DNA of 64,000 nt from Zizania palustris (Eukaryota; Streptophyta; Magnoliopsida; Poales; Poaceae), in the NCBI GenBank assembly GCA_019279435.1, contig JAAALK010000080.1:87456328-87520327 (forward strand), in the 5' to 3' direction. Below are positions 34,631 through 45,312 of the stretch, one piece after another. Made by a program: the position numbers and the translations under genes. The notes beneath the pieces were generated by a model that was not told where the DNA came from, ran no database searches, and was given only the letters and a program-made list of their open reading frames with translations. Within the stretch, counting starts at the first letter, position 1. Every line of letters begins with the position of its first letter.

Positions 34631-35262
34631 CTAAAAAGGATACACAACACCCAAATCCCCTTGTAATCGCTCAAGAGTAGACTGATCTAGGGGTTTGGTG
34701 AAAATGTCAGCCAACTGATGATGGGTATCAACATGAACAAGGTCAATGACACCTTTCTCATATTGATCTCGCAGAAAGTGAAAGCGCACATCAATGTGTT
34801 TGGTTTTGAATGGAGACAAGGGTTTTTCCCTACACTAATTGTACTAGTGCTGTCGCAAAACAAAGGAACTCTGGTAGGAAAGAACAACCCAAAATCTCGC
34901 AATGTAGAAATCATCCAAACTAACTGTGAACAGCAGCTAGTAGCAGCTACATACTCATCCTCAGTGGTCGAAAGAGCAACTCCAGATTTCTTTCGAGAAG
35001 ACCAAGACACAAGAGACGAACCAAGAAACTGGCAAGTACCGGAAGTCGACTTGCGATCCAACCGACACCCACCAAAGTCAGCGTCCGAAAAGCCAGATAA
35101 ATCAAGAGATGACGATGCTAAATAGTAAAGACCAAGATCAGGTGCATAGGTAAGATACCTGAAGATGCGCTTGACAGCCTGCCGATGAGATGCGCGAGGT
35201 GAAGACTGGAAGCGCATGCACAGTCCCACGACGAACTGTATGTCTGGCCTCATCGTCGTCAT
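34631..35262 (-). pseudogene. pol (RH): E5 RNase H
   Basis: Minus-strand frames show the copia pattern: MRPDIQFVVGLCMRFQSSP, SGFSDADFGGC, RKSTSGTCQFLG, SWSSRKKSGVALSTTEDEY, then across a frame change TKHIDVRFHFLRD and LADIFTKPLDQ. The frame closes at 34631. Confidence 0.9.
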
Positions 35263-36060
35263 TTGCGGTCATTTGCGGCTTCAGCTCAACACCAAAGTCA
35301 AATTTTTTCAACATGTCCCGAGTACTTACCTTGGTGGATGAAAGTGCCGTCCTTGGTCAGCTTGATCTGGAGCCCTAAGAAGTACTTGAGCTCACCCATG
35401 AGGCTCATCTCAAACTCACTGTGCATCTGCTCAGAAAACTTTGACACAAGATCATTAGTAGTACCTCTAAAGATAATATCGTCCACGTAAATCTGAGCGA
35501 CTAAAAAATTTGAAGCATCTCTGAGCAAGAAGAGAGTTTTATCCACAGAACCCATCACAAAGCCCTTCCTCAACAAAAACTGCTTTAACCGGTCATACCA
35601 AGTCCTGGGGGCTTGCTTCAACCCGTATAAAGCTTTCTGCAGCTTAAAAACATGTCGAGGAAACATAAGGTTCTCAAAACAGGGGGCTGCCTAACATAAA
35701 CCTCCTCTTCTATGTACCCATTCAGAAAAGTACTCTTGACATCCATTTGAAAAAGCTTGAAACCTTTCAAAGCGGCAAAAGCTAAAAGAATGTGAATGCA
35801 CTTAAGACGGGCAACATGAGCGAAGGTTTCTTCAAAGTCAATACCTTCCTTCTGGCAAAAACCCTGGGCAACTAGTCAAGCTTTGTTGTGCACCACAACC
35901 CCATCTTCACCTTGCTTGTTCTTCAACACCCACTTGGTGCCTATAGGGTTGCATCCGGGTGGCGGCTCAACTAGTGTCCAAACCCGATTGCGGACAAAAT
36001 TCTCAAGCTCTTCCTGCATGGCATTAATCCAATTAGAATTAGAAAGAGCATGAGAAATGT
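35263..36060 (-). pseudogene. pol (RT): E5 reverse transcriptase
   Basis: Pieces in different frames include [58 protein letters not shown], the catalytic IYVDDIIF and LMGELKYFLGLQI. Stops occur near 35875 and 35670-35690. This is the copia reverse transcriptase in standard order after integrase. Confidence 0.85.
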
Positions 36061-37735
36061 CTCTGGGCTCAAAAGATGCAACAAAAGCAGATTCGGCAAA
36101 CACAGCAAGAGATTCAACAAACGAACGCAAAGTTCTCTCAGTCAAATCACCAATGATGAGCTCTAAGGGGTGGTCACGCTGAACTGCTCGGGATCCCTGG
36201 TGATCTGAAGTCACCTCACCGGAGTCAGCAGCTGGCACCTCTGGACTCGACAGAGGGGGCTCGATCGAAGTGGAAGAAGTGATCAGAGGTCCGCCCTCGT
36301 CCTCAGTCGAAGTCTCAGAAGGTGTGGGCTCTGCAGGAGGTGTAGAAGGTCCACCCTCATCAGCAGCTAGAGTATCCTCATCTTCCTCGAAGATGGACTC
36401 TCCGAGCTCATCATCACCAGAAAGCTCAAAAGGAGTCAAAGAAGGAAAGGACTCATCAAATGAAACCTCGCAAGTCTCGACAAGCTGCTGGGAATCGAGG
36501 TTCCAAACACAGAAGCCTTGAGAATGTAAAGCGTAGCCAAGAAAAACTCCGTCCCAGCAACGTGACTCAAACTTGTCCAAATGCCCTCCCTTCTTGAGCA
36601 CAAAGCACTTGCAGCCAAATGCTCGCAAGTGGCTCACCTTGGGCTGTCTGCCAAACCACAACTCGTATGAGGTCTTACCTAGGTAAGCTCTAAGAAAAAT
36701 ACGGTTGGCCACATAGCAAGAAGTGTTCATGGCTTCAGCCCAAAAATGCCTAGGAGTCCTGTGCTCATCGAGCATCGTCCTGGCCATCTCGACTAGCGTG
36801 CGGTTCTTTCGTTCCACAACGCCGTTCTGTGGGGGAGTGTAAGGAGCAGAAAACTGATGGTCAAGACCCTAATTACTACAGAAGCTGACGAACTGAGAGT
36901 TCTTGAACTCAGAGCCGTTGTCGGAGCGAGTTGCTCGCATCCGACCATTGTTCTCATTCTTCAGCTTCAAAACTAGGTCATGAACAAAATGAAAAGTTTC
37001 ATCCTTAGACTGCAAAAATAAAACCCATGAGAATCGAGAAAAGTCGTCAACAATCACAAGCGTGTACTACTTCCCACCGACTGAGCGTACCCGAGTTGGA
37101 CCGACAGTGTCCATGTGTAACAGCTCGCCCGGATACGAAGTCATTACCTGAGTCACAGTTGCGTGAGAAGCGACAACCATTTTCCCGTGATGACAGGGAT
37201 GACAAATTAGATCCTTCTCCATTTTAAGCTTGGACAATCCTCGGATGAGGTCCATAGAGCTTAACCTAACTAGCAGATCAAAACTCAAATGACCTAACCC
37301 CCTATGCCACTTCCAGAGCTCAGAAGAGGATCCAGCAATCAAACAGCGAGAAGGGCCAAAAGAACTAGAGAAGTCAATCCGAAAGACCTTACCAAAAGGT
37401 AAGATCGAGCAAATCAAAGACCCTCTAGAATCAATCATAGAAGAACTGCCCTTCTTAAAACGAACCTCCAAACCATCCTCAAGAAGTTGCGAAACAGAAA
37501 TCAAATTGAAGTTCAAATTTCTAACCAAAGCAACATTCTTCAAAGAGAAATGATCAGAGATGCGAATTGAGCCAATATCGTTTACCTTCCCTTGACCACT
37601 GTTCCTGAATGTGATGTACTCTTTTGAGCTCGGGGGAGTGAGACTGGAGAACCATATGTGATGTCCCGTCATGTGGCGAGAACATCCAGAGTCCATGATC
37701 TAGACGTCCTCTAGTCCCCGATCCTGCATAATCAG
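36061..37735 (-). pseudogene. pol (PR-IN): E5 protease and integrase
   Basis: The copia protease is marked by MDSGCSRHMTG at the 37696 end. The pre-integrase zinc region is HRGLGHLSFDLL with CHPCHHGK. The integrase core has MDTVGP, TRSDNGSEF and NGVVERKNRTL as the three acidic contexts, then YELWFGRQPKVSHLRAFGCKCF. An acidic, Ser/Pro-rich spacer (about 36100-36420) leads to reverse transcriptase. A stop precedes the protease Asp, and two more lie inside the integrase core (about 37066 and 36868). Confidence 0.85.
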
Positions 37736-40082
37736 TGGTTGTAAGGGGGAGCAAATGGTCGGGCACCGGGTTTAGCAAACGAACTAAACCAGTGTCGAGC
37801 CATCTGCTCAAAAGATAGAAAGCAGAAATCATCATGAGAGTTCGGACCAAAACACGGCTCAAAGCTCGGTCCTCGGTTCTGCCCAAAGCCTCGGCCACGA
37901 GGTCCAGGACCGTAGCCAAAACGGCCTAGAGCTCTGCTGGAATGGACACCACCATCTGGAGCACGGGCATGAAATCCGTCTCCTCTACCACCACCTACAC
38001 GACGTGGCCTGGCCTCCAGCCTCTCTCCGCGTCGAGGAACACGCAGTCTACCACCCTGCGGGTAGAACTGCTCCTGACCACTACGAGCTCTCTCTGCTCT
38101 CTCAACTCGCTTCCTCCTGAAGCAAAACTCCGCAAGATGCTCGTCTTTCTGATAGTACTCACAATGATAGGTGTGCTTCTTGGGATGTGGTTGAGGCTTG
38201 GGGTTCTTGGGCTTAGTGGTGTTTGGTGACGTCTTCTTGGGTTGAGAAGGTCCAGGAAGAGAGTCAAGAGAAGTGTGGAGGTGTTTGGGCTTTGGAACCC
38301 AGATGGGCTTCTTGGGTGGAGCTTTGGACTGTTCTTGGATTACTCCATCCTTGGGCTGACTAGCCTGGAAAGACTCAGTGGAGTGAGTCTTGGGATATCT
38401 CTACTCAGGAGTGATTTTACTCCACTCCACTACCGGCTAATGGCACTCTCAAAGTCAGCCTTGGTGTAGGTGTAGCCTACTCCAAACCCATCCTGCCTCT
38501 TGAACTGCTGGATCATCATGCCGAGCTGTGGCTCTCTAGCACTGATCCAACTCAGGATAGAACGGAGGTAAAAGTTCTCATTCTGAGAATTAGCTAGCTC
38601 CTCTCTCAAGGAAGCTAGTACCTCCACCTGAGACAAGCAAGTCTCACACTCGCTATCCACCTGGACAGACTTCTCAGCTTTTAGCTTAATCAACTCCAGT
38701 CTAAGAGACAAGCAGTTCTCACAAACAGTGGGTGGAACTGACAGTGTCTCAAGCTCTAGCCTAGTCTGCACCAGCTGAGCTCTCTCTCTCTCTCCAACTC
38801 ACCCAAATACTCATCGCCCTTGGCTTTTAGCTCAGCTAAACTAGCTAAATGAGATGGGCAATCAGCACAGGACATGACGACAGTGGCTTGAGCATCTTTC
38901 AGCTCTAGCTGAGTGCTTTCAAGCTCAGTGGCCAAAGCGTCCCTCTCATCAACCCTTTCTATGTACCTAGACCTCAGAGTCGACAGGTCACACAGACGCA
39001 CCTCACACTTCTGGTACTCACTGCTATCACCCAAGCAAGGGGAAGAAGATATACTATCAATTCTGTCGTTGGCCACGACAAGTTCACTCTCTAATTCATC
39101 TATCCTCTTCTTAGCCCCTCTAAGAAGTTTTTCCCGATATTTTATATCCTGACGATTGCTTTCAAGTAAATCAACGATTTCGCGTTCATAAGATGATACC
39201 TTTTCGTTGTCGTCGTCGTCGGAATCATCGGAGGAGCCCTTCTCTTCCTTATCCCCAAGAGCCATTGAGTAGAAGCTCTTGCGGGATCTTTGGCGCTGAT
39301 GTGAGCGGCTCTTTGGTCTGTCCCCGAAGGCCATGAAGCAAAGACCCACCGGATCGTCCTTGTCCTTCCCCTTCCTGATGACGATCTCCTCATCACTTGA
39401 GCACGATGAAGAGGAAGAAGACATGGACCGCTTGGAGTAGACCTTCTCCAGAGCCAGTGAGATTTGATCTCAACTGGATATCAACCTCGGTGGCCTTCAG
39501 CTTGCTAAACAGTTCAGAAATGGTCAAGGTATCATAAGATGTGCTCTCAATGATAGAGGATACCTCAATTTCCCAGATCTTTCGGTCGAGGGTATGGAGA
39601 ACCTTGAGTGCCTGCTCATGATCTGAGACTAACTGAACATCCTCAGCCTTGTTGTCCCGAAGCTTGTTTATGATCGATTGAAAACGACCAAACAACGCCT
39701 CAACAGATTCACCCGGCTTTTGTGTGAAATTCTCATATTCACGCCGGTAGGTCTGATAGAGCCAAGCCTTGACCTAGGCTGTCCCCTCATGGTGTGCCTT
39801 GAGGGTAGCCCAGATCTCTCTCGCAGTGGAGAGATGGCTAACACGCTCGAACTCAGTGGGACCTAAACCAGAAAACAAAATGTTCACAACTTTACTATTG
39901 TTCAGATGCTGGGCAATGATACCAGGAGTACCATGCTCAGCAACTGGCAATATAACAAATGTAGCGTGAACGCAAATGTCCCAGATGTCCGAGCCTTAGC
40001 TCATGAGATAGGCTCGCATGCGAGCCTTCCAATAGTTATAGCCATAAGCTTCCAAGGAGGGGACTTTGCTAGGAGACGACAT
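37736..40082 (-). pseudogene. gag: E5 gag, lacking its CCHC knuckle
   Basis: The ATG at 40082 begins MSSPSKVPSLEAYGY. The N-terminal core matches E3 gag but has stops near 39997 and 39775. At about 39450 the sequence jumps from the equivalent of QLRSNLTGSG to KVYSKRS, removing about 400 bp that in E3 encode the CFECGDPGHF knuckle, and shifting the frame. The acidic stretch, coiled coil (about 39230-38430) and Arg/Gly-rich end follow. Confidence 0.8.
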
Positions 40083-40132
40083 GATCACTACTGGGGTTTA
40101 GAACCGGTTAAGGTATGGAAAAACCCTAACCA

Positions 40133-40145
40133 GGCTCTGATACCA
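40133..40145 (-). other. E5 primer binding site (initiator tRNA-Met type)
   Basis: The minus strand reads TGGTATCAGAGCC two bases from the LTR. Confidence 0.9.
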
Positions 40146-40147
40146 TT

Positions 40148-42259
40148 TGTACGACCGAAAGTAGTGACCAGAGGGGGGGGTGAATGGGTGCCTAAAAATT
40201 CTTTCGAATCTATGGCCTGCTCCCAAACACCCAACGTACCTCAAGAGACTAAGTAGCAAAACGTGAACAGATAGCCAAAGCCTAGAAGTATCTAACCTAG
40301 AAACGACCAGTGTCCTAGACAGAGAAACATCAATACAGTGCTAATAGGCAGATAAACAAAGTAACCAAAACATGGCAGACCAAACCTCTCAGCAAATAAT
40401 CTAAGTGCACATAAAACGAGATGAGAAGTTACTGTTTAAATTTGTCTCCTGTTCGAAACTTGGCGAAGCCTGCGTGATGCGAAGCCCGTATAGTCGAAGC
40501 CTACTTTGAAGTGTCGAAGCCCACTTCGCAGAGTCGAAGCCTGCTTTGGAGCCCTTTGTCGAAGGATGTCGTGGAAGTGCCGATGGTTGATCCAGTCGAG
40601 GTTTGTCTATGAGTGTAGTGAGACGAGTCTAGACTAGATTGGACAAGTGTGTGGCAAAGAAACGAAGTATGCTTCGAAGCGAAGTATGAAAGTATCTAAG
40701 CCTGCTTCGAACAGTGTACTTCGAAGCCTATACTCCGATCAGAAAGCTTCGACCAATGTTCACAGAAAAAGCAAGCTTTGAAAGTATAGCGAAGCCAAAC
40801 ACACAGCAGCAAGACCAAAACGAAGCCTACCACACAACCTTCGAAGCTAGCTAGATCGAAGTATGACAACCAAAGTGTTCGACTCACAGACTAACTTCAA
40901 AACGGAGTCTGCTGGTGCTCTCACAAGAAAACGAAGCCTTGAAATATACTTCGAATGACAAGCTTCGAACCCACAAACTGAGATCCACGAAGATGACAAC
41001 AGTAGAACAATTTCTCAGAAAACACACTCCGAGCGAAGTCTACCAGAGAGACATGCTTCGAAGCAAACTTTGAAGCCTGTCGAAGTATGCTTTGCAAAGT
41101 GCCGAATTATGTCAACGAACAAAAACTAAGCACAGAGCATACTTCAAAGCTAGATTCATAGTTCAAGTTCGGAGTTGAAAATTCTAGCAGAGCCTTCGTA
41201 GAAGTCTGGCTGAAGCCTGCCTCACAGAGCTAAAGGACTTCGAAAGAAAAGGGGCTTCGTCAGAAATAGCCAGAGAAAAAACAAGACCCTATCTGTTCGA
41301 TCAAAAAGCTATGAGGAAAAAGCAAGGCTAGGCAAGGCTAGCGTACTGTTGCTACAGGGAGTAGGTACTACTTGCTGCATGCAAGAACTAGTACTACTCA
41401 CAGAAGCAACCAGAGAGATTGATATGCTCAGGAATAAAACAGCCGCACGCAAAACAAAATTGCAGAGCTACAAACGAAGTGCTCCACACAAAAACAGCAT
41501 GAATAAAATCTTCCAGAACAGTGAAGAATCGAGATGAACTCACAAAGAACATGAGCAATATTCCTGGCAGCGCACACATGAACAGGAGAGAGAGAAAGAG
41601 TGCAGGAACAAAAAATGACCCAATCCTTCAATAAAAGTGATTTCTTGAAAGGGTGACCTAACCCTAGGGACTGGGGCCCTATTTATAGGCTGCCCAATAG
41701 CTAGGAATATTCCACCAGCCCCTTAGGGTTTTTTTACAGACACTGAAATAAAGGAAAAGACTAAACTGCCCTTAGGATATTTTTACAGACTCGACTGACT
41801 GACTATGGGCCTAGGGACAAAATAGTAAACTCCTATTTACAGATGACTTATCCGGAAGCTAAGATTTCGTAGCGACTACGGCTTCTCTTCTGGACAGTTC
41901 GATACAACATCAGCAGTCATCAGTTTTGCATCGAAACTAACAAAGACTCCACCGACTTTGTACCAGGTACCCGGATTGGGCCGGCCCGATTCCGCAGCTC
42001 TCTCAGCCCGGCAATCACTCGCCGCCCGTGTACCTAAGTCAATCCTGGTCAACAGCCCAGTGGGTCTTCTGCTGCTCCTAGCCCATGTACTCGGATTGGG
42101 CTAGCCCGACTTCGTGGCCCCTCTGCCCGACAGTCGCTCGCTACCCGTGTACCTGAGTTACACGCGGCCCATGACACAGCAGATCTTCTCTCTTCTTCTG
42201 TCCTCTTTGACTATCGTTGACAATGACTCATCACATCTGGAGCCATAAGTGGCTTCTCA
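40148..42259 (-). repeat. E5 right (5') LTR
   Basis: This 2112-bp LTR runs from TGTACGACC to CTTCTCA. A minus-strand TATA lies at 41680-41687. The CGAAG-rich leader is at about 40450-41260, and the duplicated GGATTGGGCC module near 41970-42170. The target copy GCGGG follows at 42260-42264. Confidence 0.9.
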
Positions 42260-42264
42260 GCGGG

Positions 42265-42825
42265 TATCAGCACAGGTGGTGGTGCGTGGTACGTAGTGTT
42301 AGTTTGACCGTAGGTGTAATGATTGGTCTCGGCCATAATTGTTGAGGCCGAAGACATGATTGTGCCAGTGTTGTCATTAGTCCTACCGTATACGTGGTTT
42401 GTCGGAGGTGCACTAGCAATAGGAACTAGGGGTACGACCTCAGTAAAGCCAAACCTCCTAAGATTCGCCTATACTTGGGAGCTGACTGTCGAATCTAAAC
42501 GGTTGGCTAGCGAAGCGCTAACGGCTTGATATACTGATGCGGCTATTTTTTGCTCAATTATAAAGAAGATAAACGAGGTGATACAGCTGTTACCTGGACC
42601 TGAGCGAGGTCGGGGTGATGATGCCGTGCTTGATGAAGCTCGCGTGTGTCTTGACGTAGCCCCCGAGCATCATGTCTTGGAGTGCCTTTAACTTTGCCTC
42701 GATCTCTACTCGGTCTTCTGCGGGGATATCTTCATGTGTAGGTGTCAAGATGTTGCGGTTGTCGGCGGTGTAGACGTAGTAGTCGATGTAGATGTACCGA
42801 TGGCCGATCTAGATGTACTTGTCAT
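42265..42825 (-). pseudogene. gag: E2 gag N-terminal part
   Basis: The ATG at 42825 begins MTSTSRSAIG with a Thr/Ser-rich start. After a frame change come EDIPAEDRVEIEAKLKALQDM and GGYVKTHASFIKHG, then YQAVSASLANRLDS. It runs to the E5 junction and resumes at 23675. Confidence 0.65.
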
Positions 42826-42838
42826 GTTGGCATAGCCT

Positions 42839-42856
42839 TCCCCAGCGGAGTCGCCA
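42839..42856 (-). other. E2 primer binding site
   Basis: The minus strand reads TGGCGACTCCGCTGGGGA, seven bases inside the LTR. This kind of site is common in plant gypsy elements. I cannot assign the tRNA with confidence. Confidence 0.65.
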
Positions 42857-42863
42857 AAAAGTG

Positions 42864-44116
42864 TGTTGACACGGAAACGTGCCCCGCACTTGTGTCAGTT
42901 CGACGATCCAAAAGTGTGCGGATACTTAGGGATAAGACTAAGCGTGACGTAGCACCGATACCACGTTCTGACTATACTTAGTCGTGATAAGGGGTGTGGA
43001 GTCGCCAGGTAATCAGATCACACAAAATAACCCAATTAGCCGAAAGAAATAGATTAAACAAAATAAAATCAGCAAATCGATCGGAGCCTGTCTGCTTCGA
43101 AGTTTGATGCGAAGGGGTCACCAAAGGTATCTTCGGCGTCTGGTGCGAAGTGTCCCCCCGAAGGGTGCTTCGGCATTCGGACTGATCCGGCTGAAGATGG
43201 ACTCCGAACGGATCAGGATGCGATAATCACCTCTGAACTGCAGGGTTCGGCATGATGTCTCTGATACAGCATACTACAGAATAATATCACAAGGGCCGCA
43301 CACAAGCGTAACTTCGTCCAGTGCAGAGAATGGTCGTGGCGAAGCCTGTCATGACGAAGTATGATGGCGAAGCCTGTTGCCGGAGCATACAGTCCCACCG
43401 AAGGTTTTTCTGGTGAACTCCAAACCCGATCTCTCAGCTCCAGACACCTCCAACGAAGTAGCTCCAAACGTGGGAACCTGCAACAGAGAGAATTCAAATT
43501 ACCAATTCGGCCTGAGGACCGAATTCTGCTAACTGTTGCACTAGTAGCGAAGGCAGCAATCTGTTACGCAGATTAGCGGATACTTCACAGGTGAAGTAAC
43601 AAGGCGATAGCAATCTATTACGTATATTAACGGATACTTCACAAGCGAAGTAACAAGGGTTACCACTGTTTCATAGTGGCCAGTGGAGGGCCTCCAGGCA
43701 AACCCACGAAGAGGTACAGGAAAATAAGGTAAAGTAAATACGATCAAAGCTAGGGCTTTGGTTTTGTTTGAGTTGGGGGGGGGGCTAGCTTCTACGCTGG
43801 CCTCGCCTCTTTATTTACAGGGGCTTGATTCCTAATCTAATCTGCTATTAATCCGGCCAGATGGAGATAAGAATTGAGCTAGAATCGCCTACAACTCCAT
43901 CTCTGCCGAAGTGGGCTTCGTCCAAACCCGTTGAGGCCTGCTCCTCGAGCCGAAGCTCCGGTGGCATGGGCCTCTGAAGGCTTCTCGGCCGAAGCCCATG
44001 GGATGGCTAGAGGCTTTCGGAGCCCATAACTCAATGGACTTCAGCCTTGTAGGGCTTTGTACGTACCCTGGACATGTGTATTTTTGGCCCAGATCACCAA
44101 AATTGATATTTTGACA
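42864..44116 (-). repeat. E2 5' LTR
   Basis: It runs from TGTTGACAC to TTTTGACA, about 1253 bp. The inner end is fixed by the primer site; the outer end is set where the E7 fragment begins, so it may be off by a few bases. A run of 10-11 G lies near 43777, and a two-unit 54-bp tandem repeat occupies 43556-43659. A weak minus-strand TAAATAAAG near 43811 could be its TATA. Confidence 0.7.
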
Positions 44117-44344
44117 ACCTAGCCATTAATGCCATTTTTTGCTATCAACAAGAAGATTATCAGGCACCTTGCAGCATTCAGCAGATTTTTAGCAAGGTCC
44201 GCAAAACGAAGCCTGCCCATATTCAAAGCATTGAAAGGGTCCGAAGATTTTGCATGGACACCGGAGTGCCAAAAGAGTTTTGATGATATTAAAAATTATC
44301 TCAGCAACCTCATAACACTCACCGTGCCCATGGCAGATGAAACC
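44117..44344 (+). mobile_element. pol (RT fragment): E7: fragment of a plus-strand Tat-type reverse transcriptase
   Basis: The plus strand encodes HLAAFSRFLARSAKRSLP, FKALKGSEDFAWTPECQKSF and TLTVPMADET, closely matching the tether region of E1 on its minus strand (about 7230-7390). E2 ends on its left and E6 begins on its right, so it is a scrap of an older element in the opposite orientation. Bases 44117-44145 show no clear match. Confidence 0.8.
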
Positions 44345-44840
44345 TGTTGGCGTAAAAGATTACGCTAACAGGTTTCTGTAGAAAAGAAACTAACAAACGA
44401 AGTGTTTGCGAAGCAAACTGTTCTAAGCTTCCGAAAGGATAATAGCTTAGAATAGTTCGAAAGAGTGTATTGATTCACTTGTAAATCGGTCCCTATTACA
44501 GGGTAAAATGGGGGGTATTTATAGGCCCAAACATTAAGGAAAAGACCTATTTACCCCTCTATTACAACCGACATTAAGGAAACTATTTGGTTTCCTTAAT
44601 AGGGCTAAAATGGTAAAAGACTAATCTAATAGGATAGAAGATAAGTCTTCCATCTTAGCTGGCAGAAAAGATCCTGGAAGGCTTTGGTTCGAGATATACT
44701 TCGAACCAATGCCAGTCTTCGGACTCCTGACGAGGTTCCAAGCCGCCTTCGAAGATGACCTTCGGACTATCTTCGAACTGGTTGGCTGTCTTCATGTTGC
44801 TTTGGCAATAACCCCGAAGATGGGATATTTTTCCCCAACA
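44345..44840 (-). repeat. E6 3' LTR
   Basis: 496 bp from TGTTGGCG to CCCAACA, homologous to the E1 LTR, with intact ends. A minus-strand TATA (TATAAATA) lies at 44516-44523. Confidence 0.9.
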
Positions 44841-45054
44841 GTAGCCCCTCGAATACGCTTCTCCGTTCAGCCTGTAACGTTAGGAGAGCAGTATACGGAA
44901 AGAAAAGATAACCAATCATAGGGGTTATTAATTTTTGTTTTATCTCCGAAATACATGAAGATATGAACTTCGTCAGTCATAAAGAATTACTTTTCGAACT
45001 ATCTTAGAACTGACTCAGGAAGTTCGAAAGTCTTTTTAGACTTAGAAAATATAA

Positions 45055-45174
45055 CCGTTAGTTCCTGTTCTAACGGAGTTATATGAGGCGTTATTTTCGG
45101 AGGAAAATAACAGGCGGGAATGCGAAAGGGCGGAGCCCAAACGGTAACAAACGGAAAGTTTTGGGTTATAAATA
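45055..45174 (+). promoter_or_regulatory. Promoter of the antisense gene in E6
   Basis: A perfect inverted repeat CCGTTAG (45055-45061) and CTAACGG (45070-45076) with an 8-base spacer precedes TATAAATA at 45167-45174. Two more AACGG words lie between. The ATG follows at 45313. Confidence 0.6.
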
Positions 45175-45312
45175 AGAACTCTGGAACTTACTCGATTACC
45201 TTTCACCGCTCGCTCCCAGTCAAAAGCCTTTTGAGTTCTTGAGTTCTTGAGCCCTAACCCTCGAGTTCTTGAGCCCTAGTTCCCGTTCTCTCAAGTTGAT
45301 CCGGCAATCGCG

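Larger units (their letters stand above)
23676..42259 (-). mobile_element. E5: Sirevirus-type Ty1/copia element with gag and pol, interrupted by E4
   Basis: It starts TGTAGG at 23676 and ends CTTCTCA at 42259, flanked by GCGGG on both sides. Without E4 and its target duplication it is about 11.1 kb. LTRs are about 2.1 kb (left in two pieces, 23676-23742 and 31209-33254; right 40148-42259). The minus strand gives gag, protease, integrase, reverse transcriptase and RNase H in copia order, followed by a 1.4-kb 3' non-coding region without an envelope-like ORF. Stops and frame changes are frequent. Confidence 0.9.
11048..44116 (-). mobile_element. E2: older Ty3/gypsy element, split into three visible pieces by E1, E3 and E5
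   Basis: Gag-pol pieces on the minus strand join in order when nested elements are removed: RNase H to gag C-part (11048-15765), gag core (23133-23675), gag N-part, primer site and 5' LTR (42260-44116). The joins are supported by 5-bp target duplications GATGT (15761-15765 and 23133-23137) and GCGGG (23671-23675 and 42260-42264). Integrase and the 3' LTR would lie left of E1, outside the window. The reverse transcriptase (DGNAGYNQI, YIDD) fits a Tat-like non-chromovirus branch different from E1. Confidence 0.85.

Noticed and set aside
42540..42605. Short intron inside E2 gag (minus-strand GTAACAGC to AAATAG)
   Set aside because: About 58 bases is short for a plant intron, and the frame there is already broken, so stops may be plain decay.
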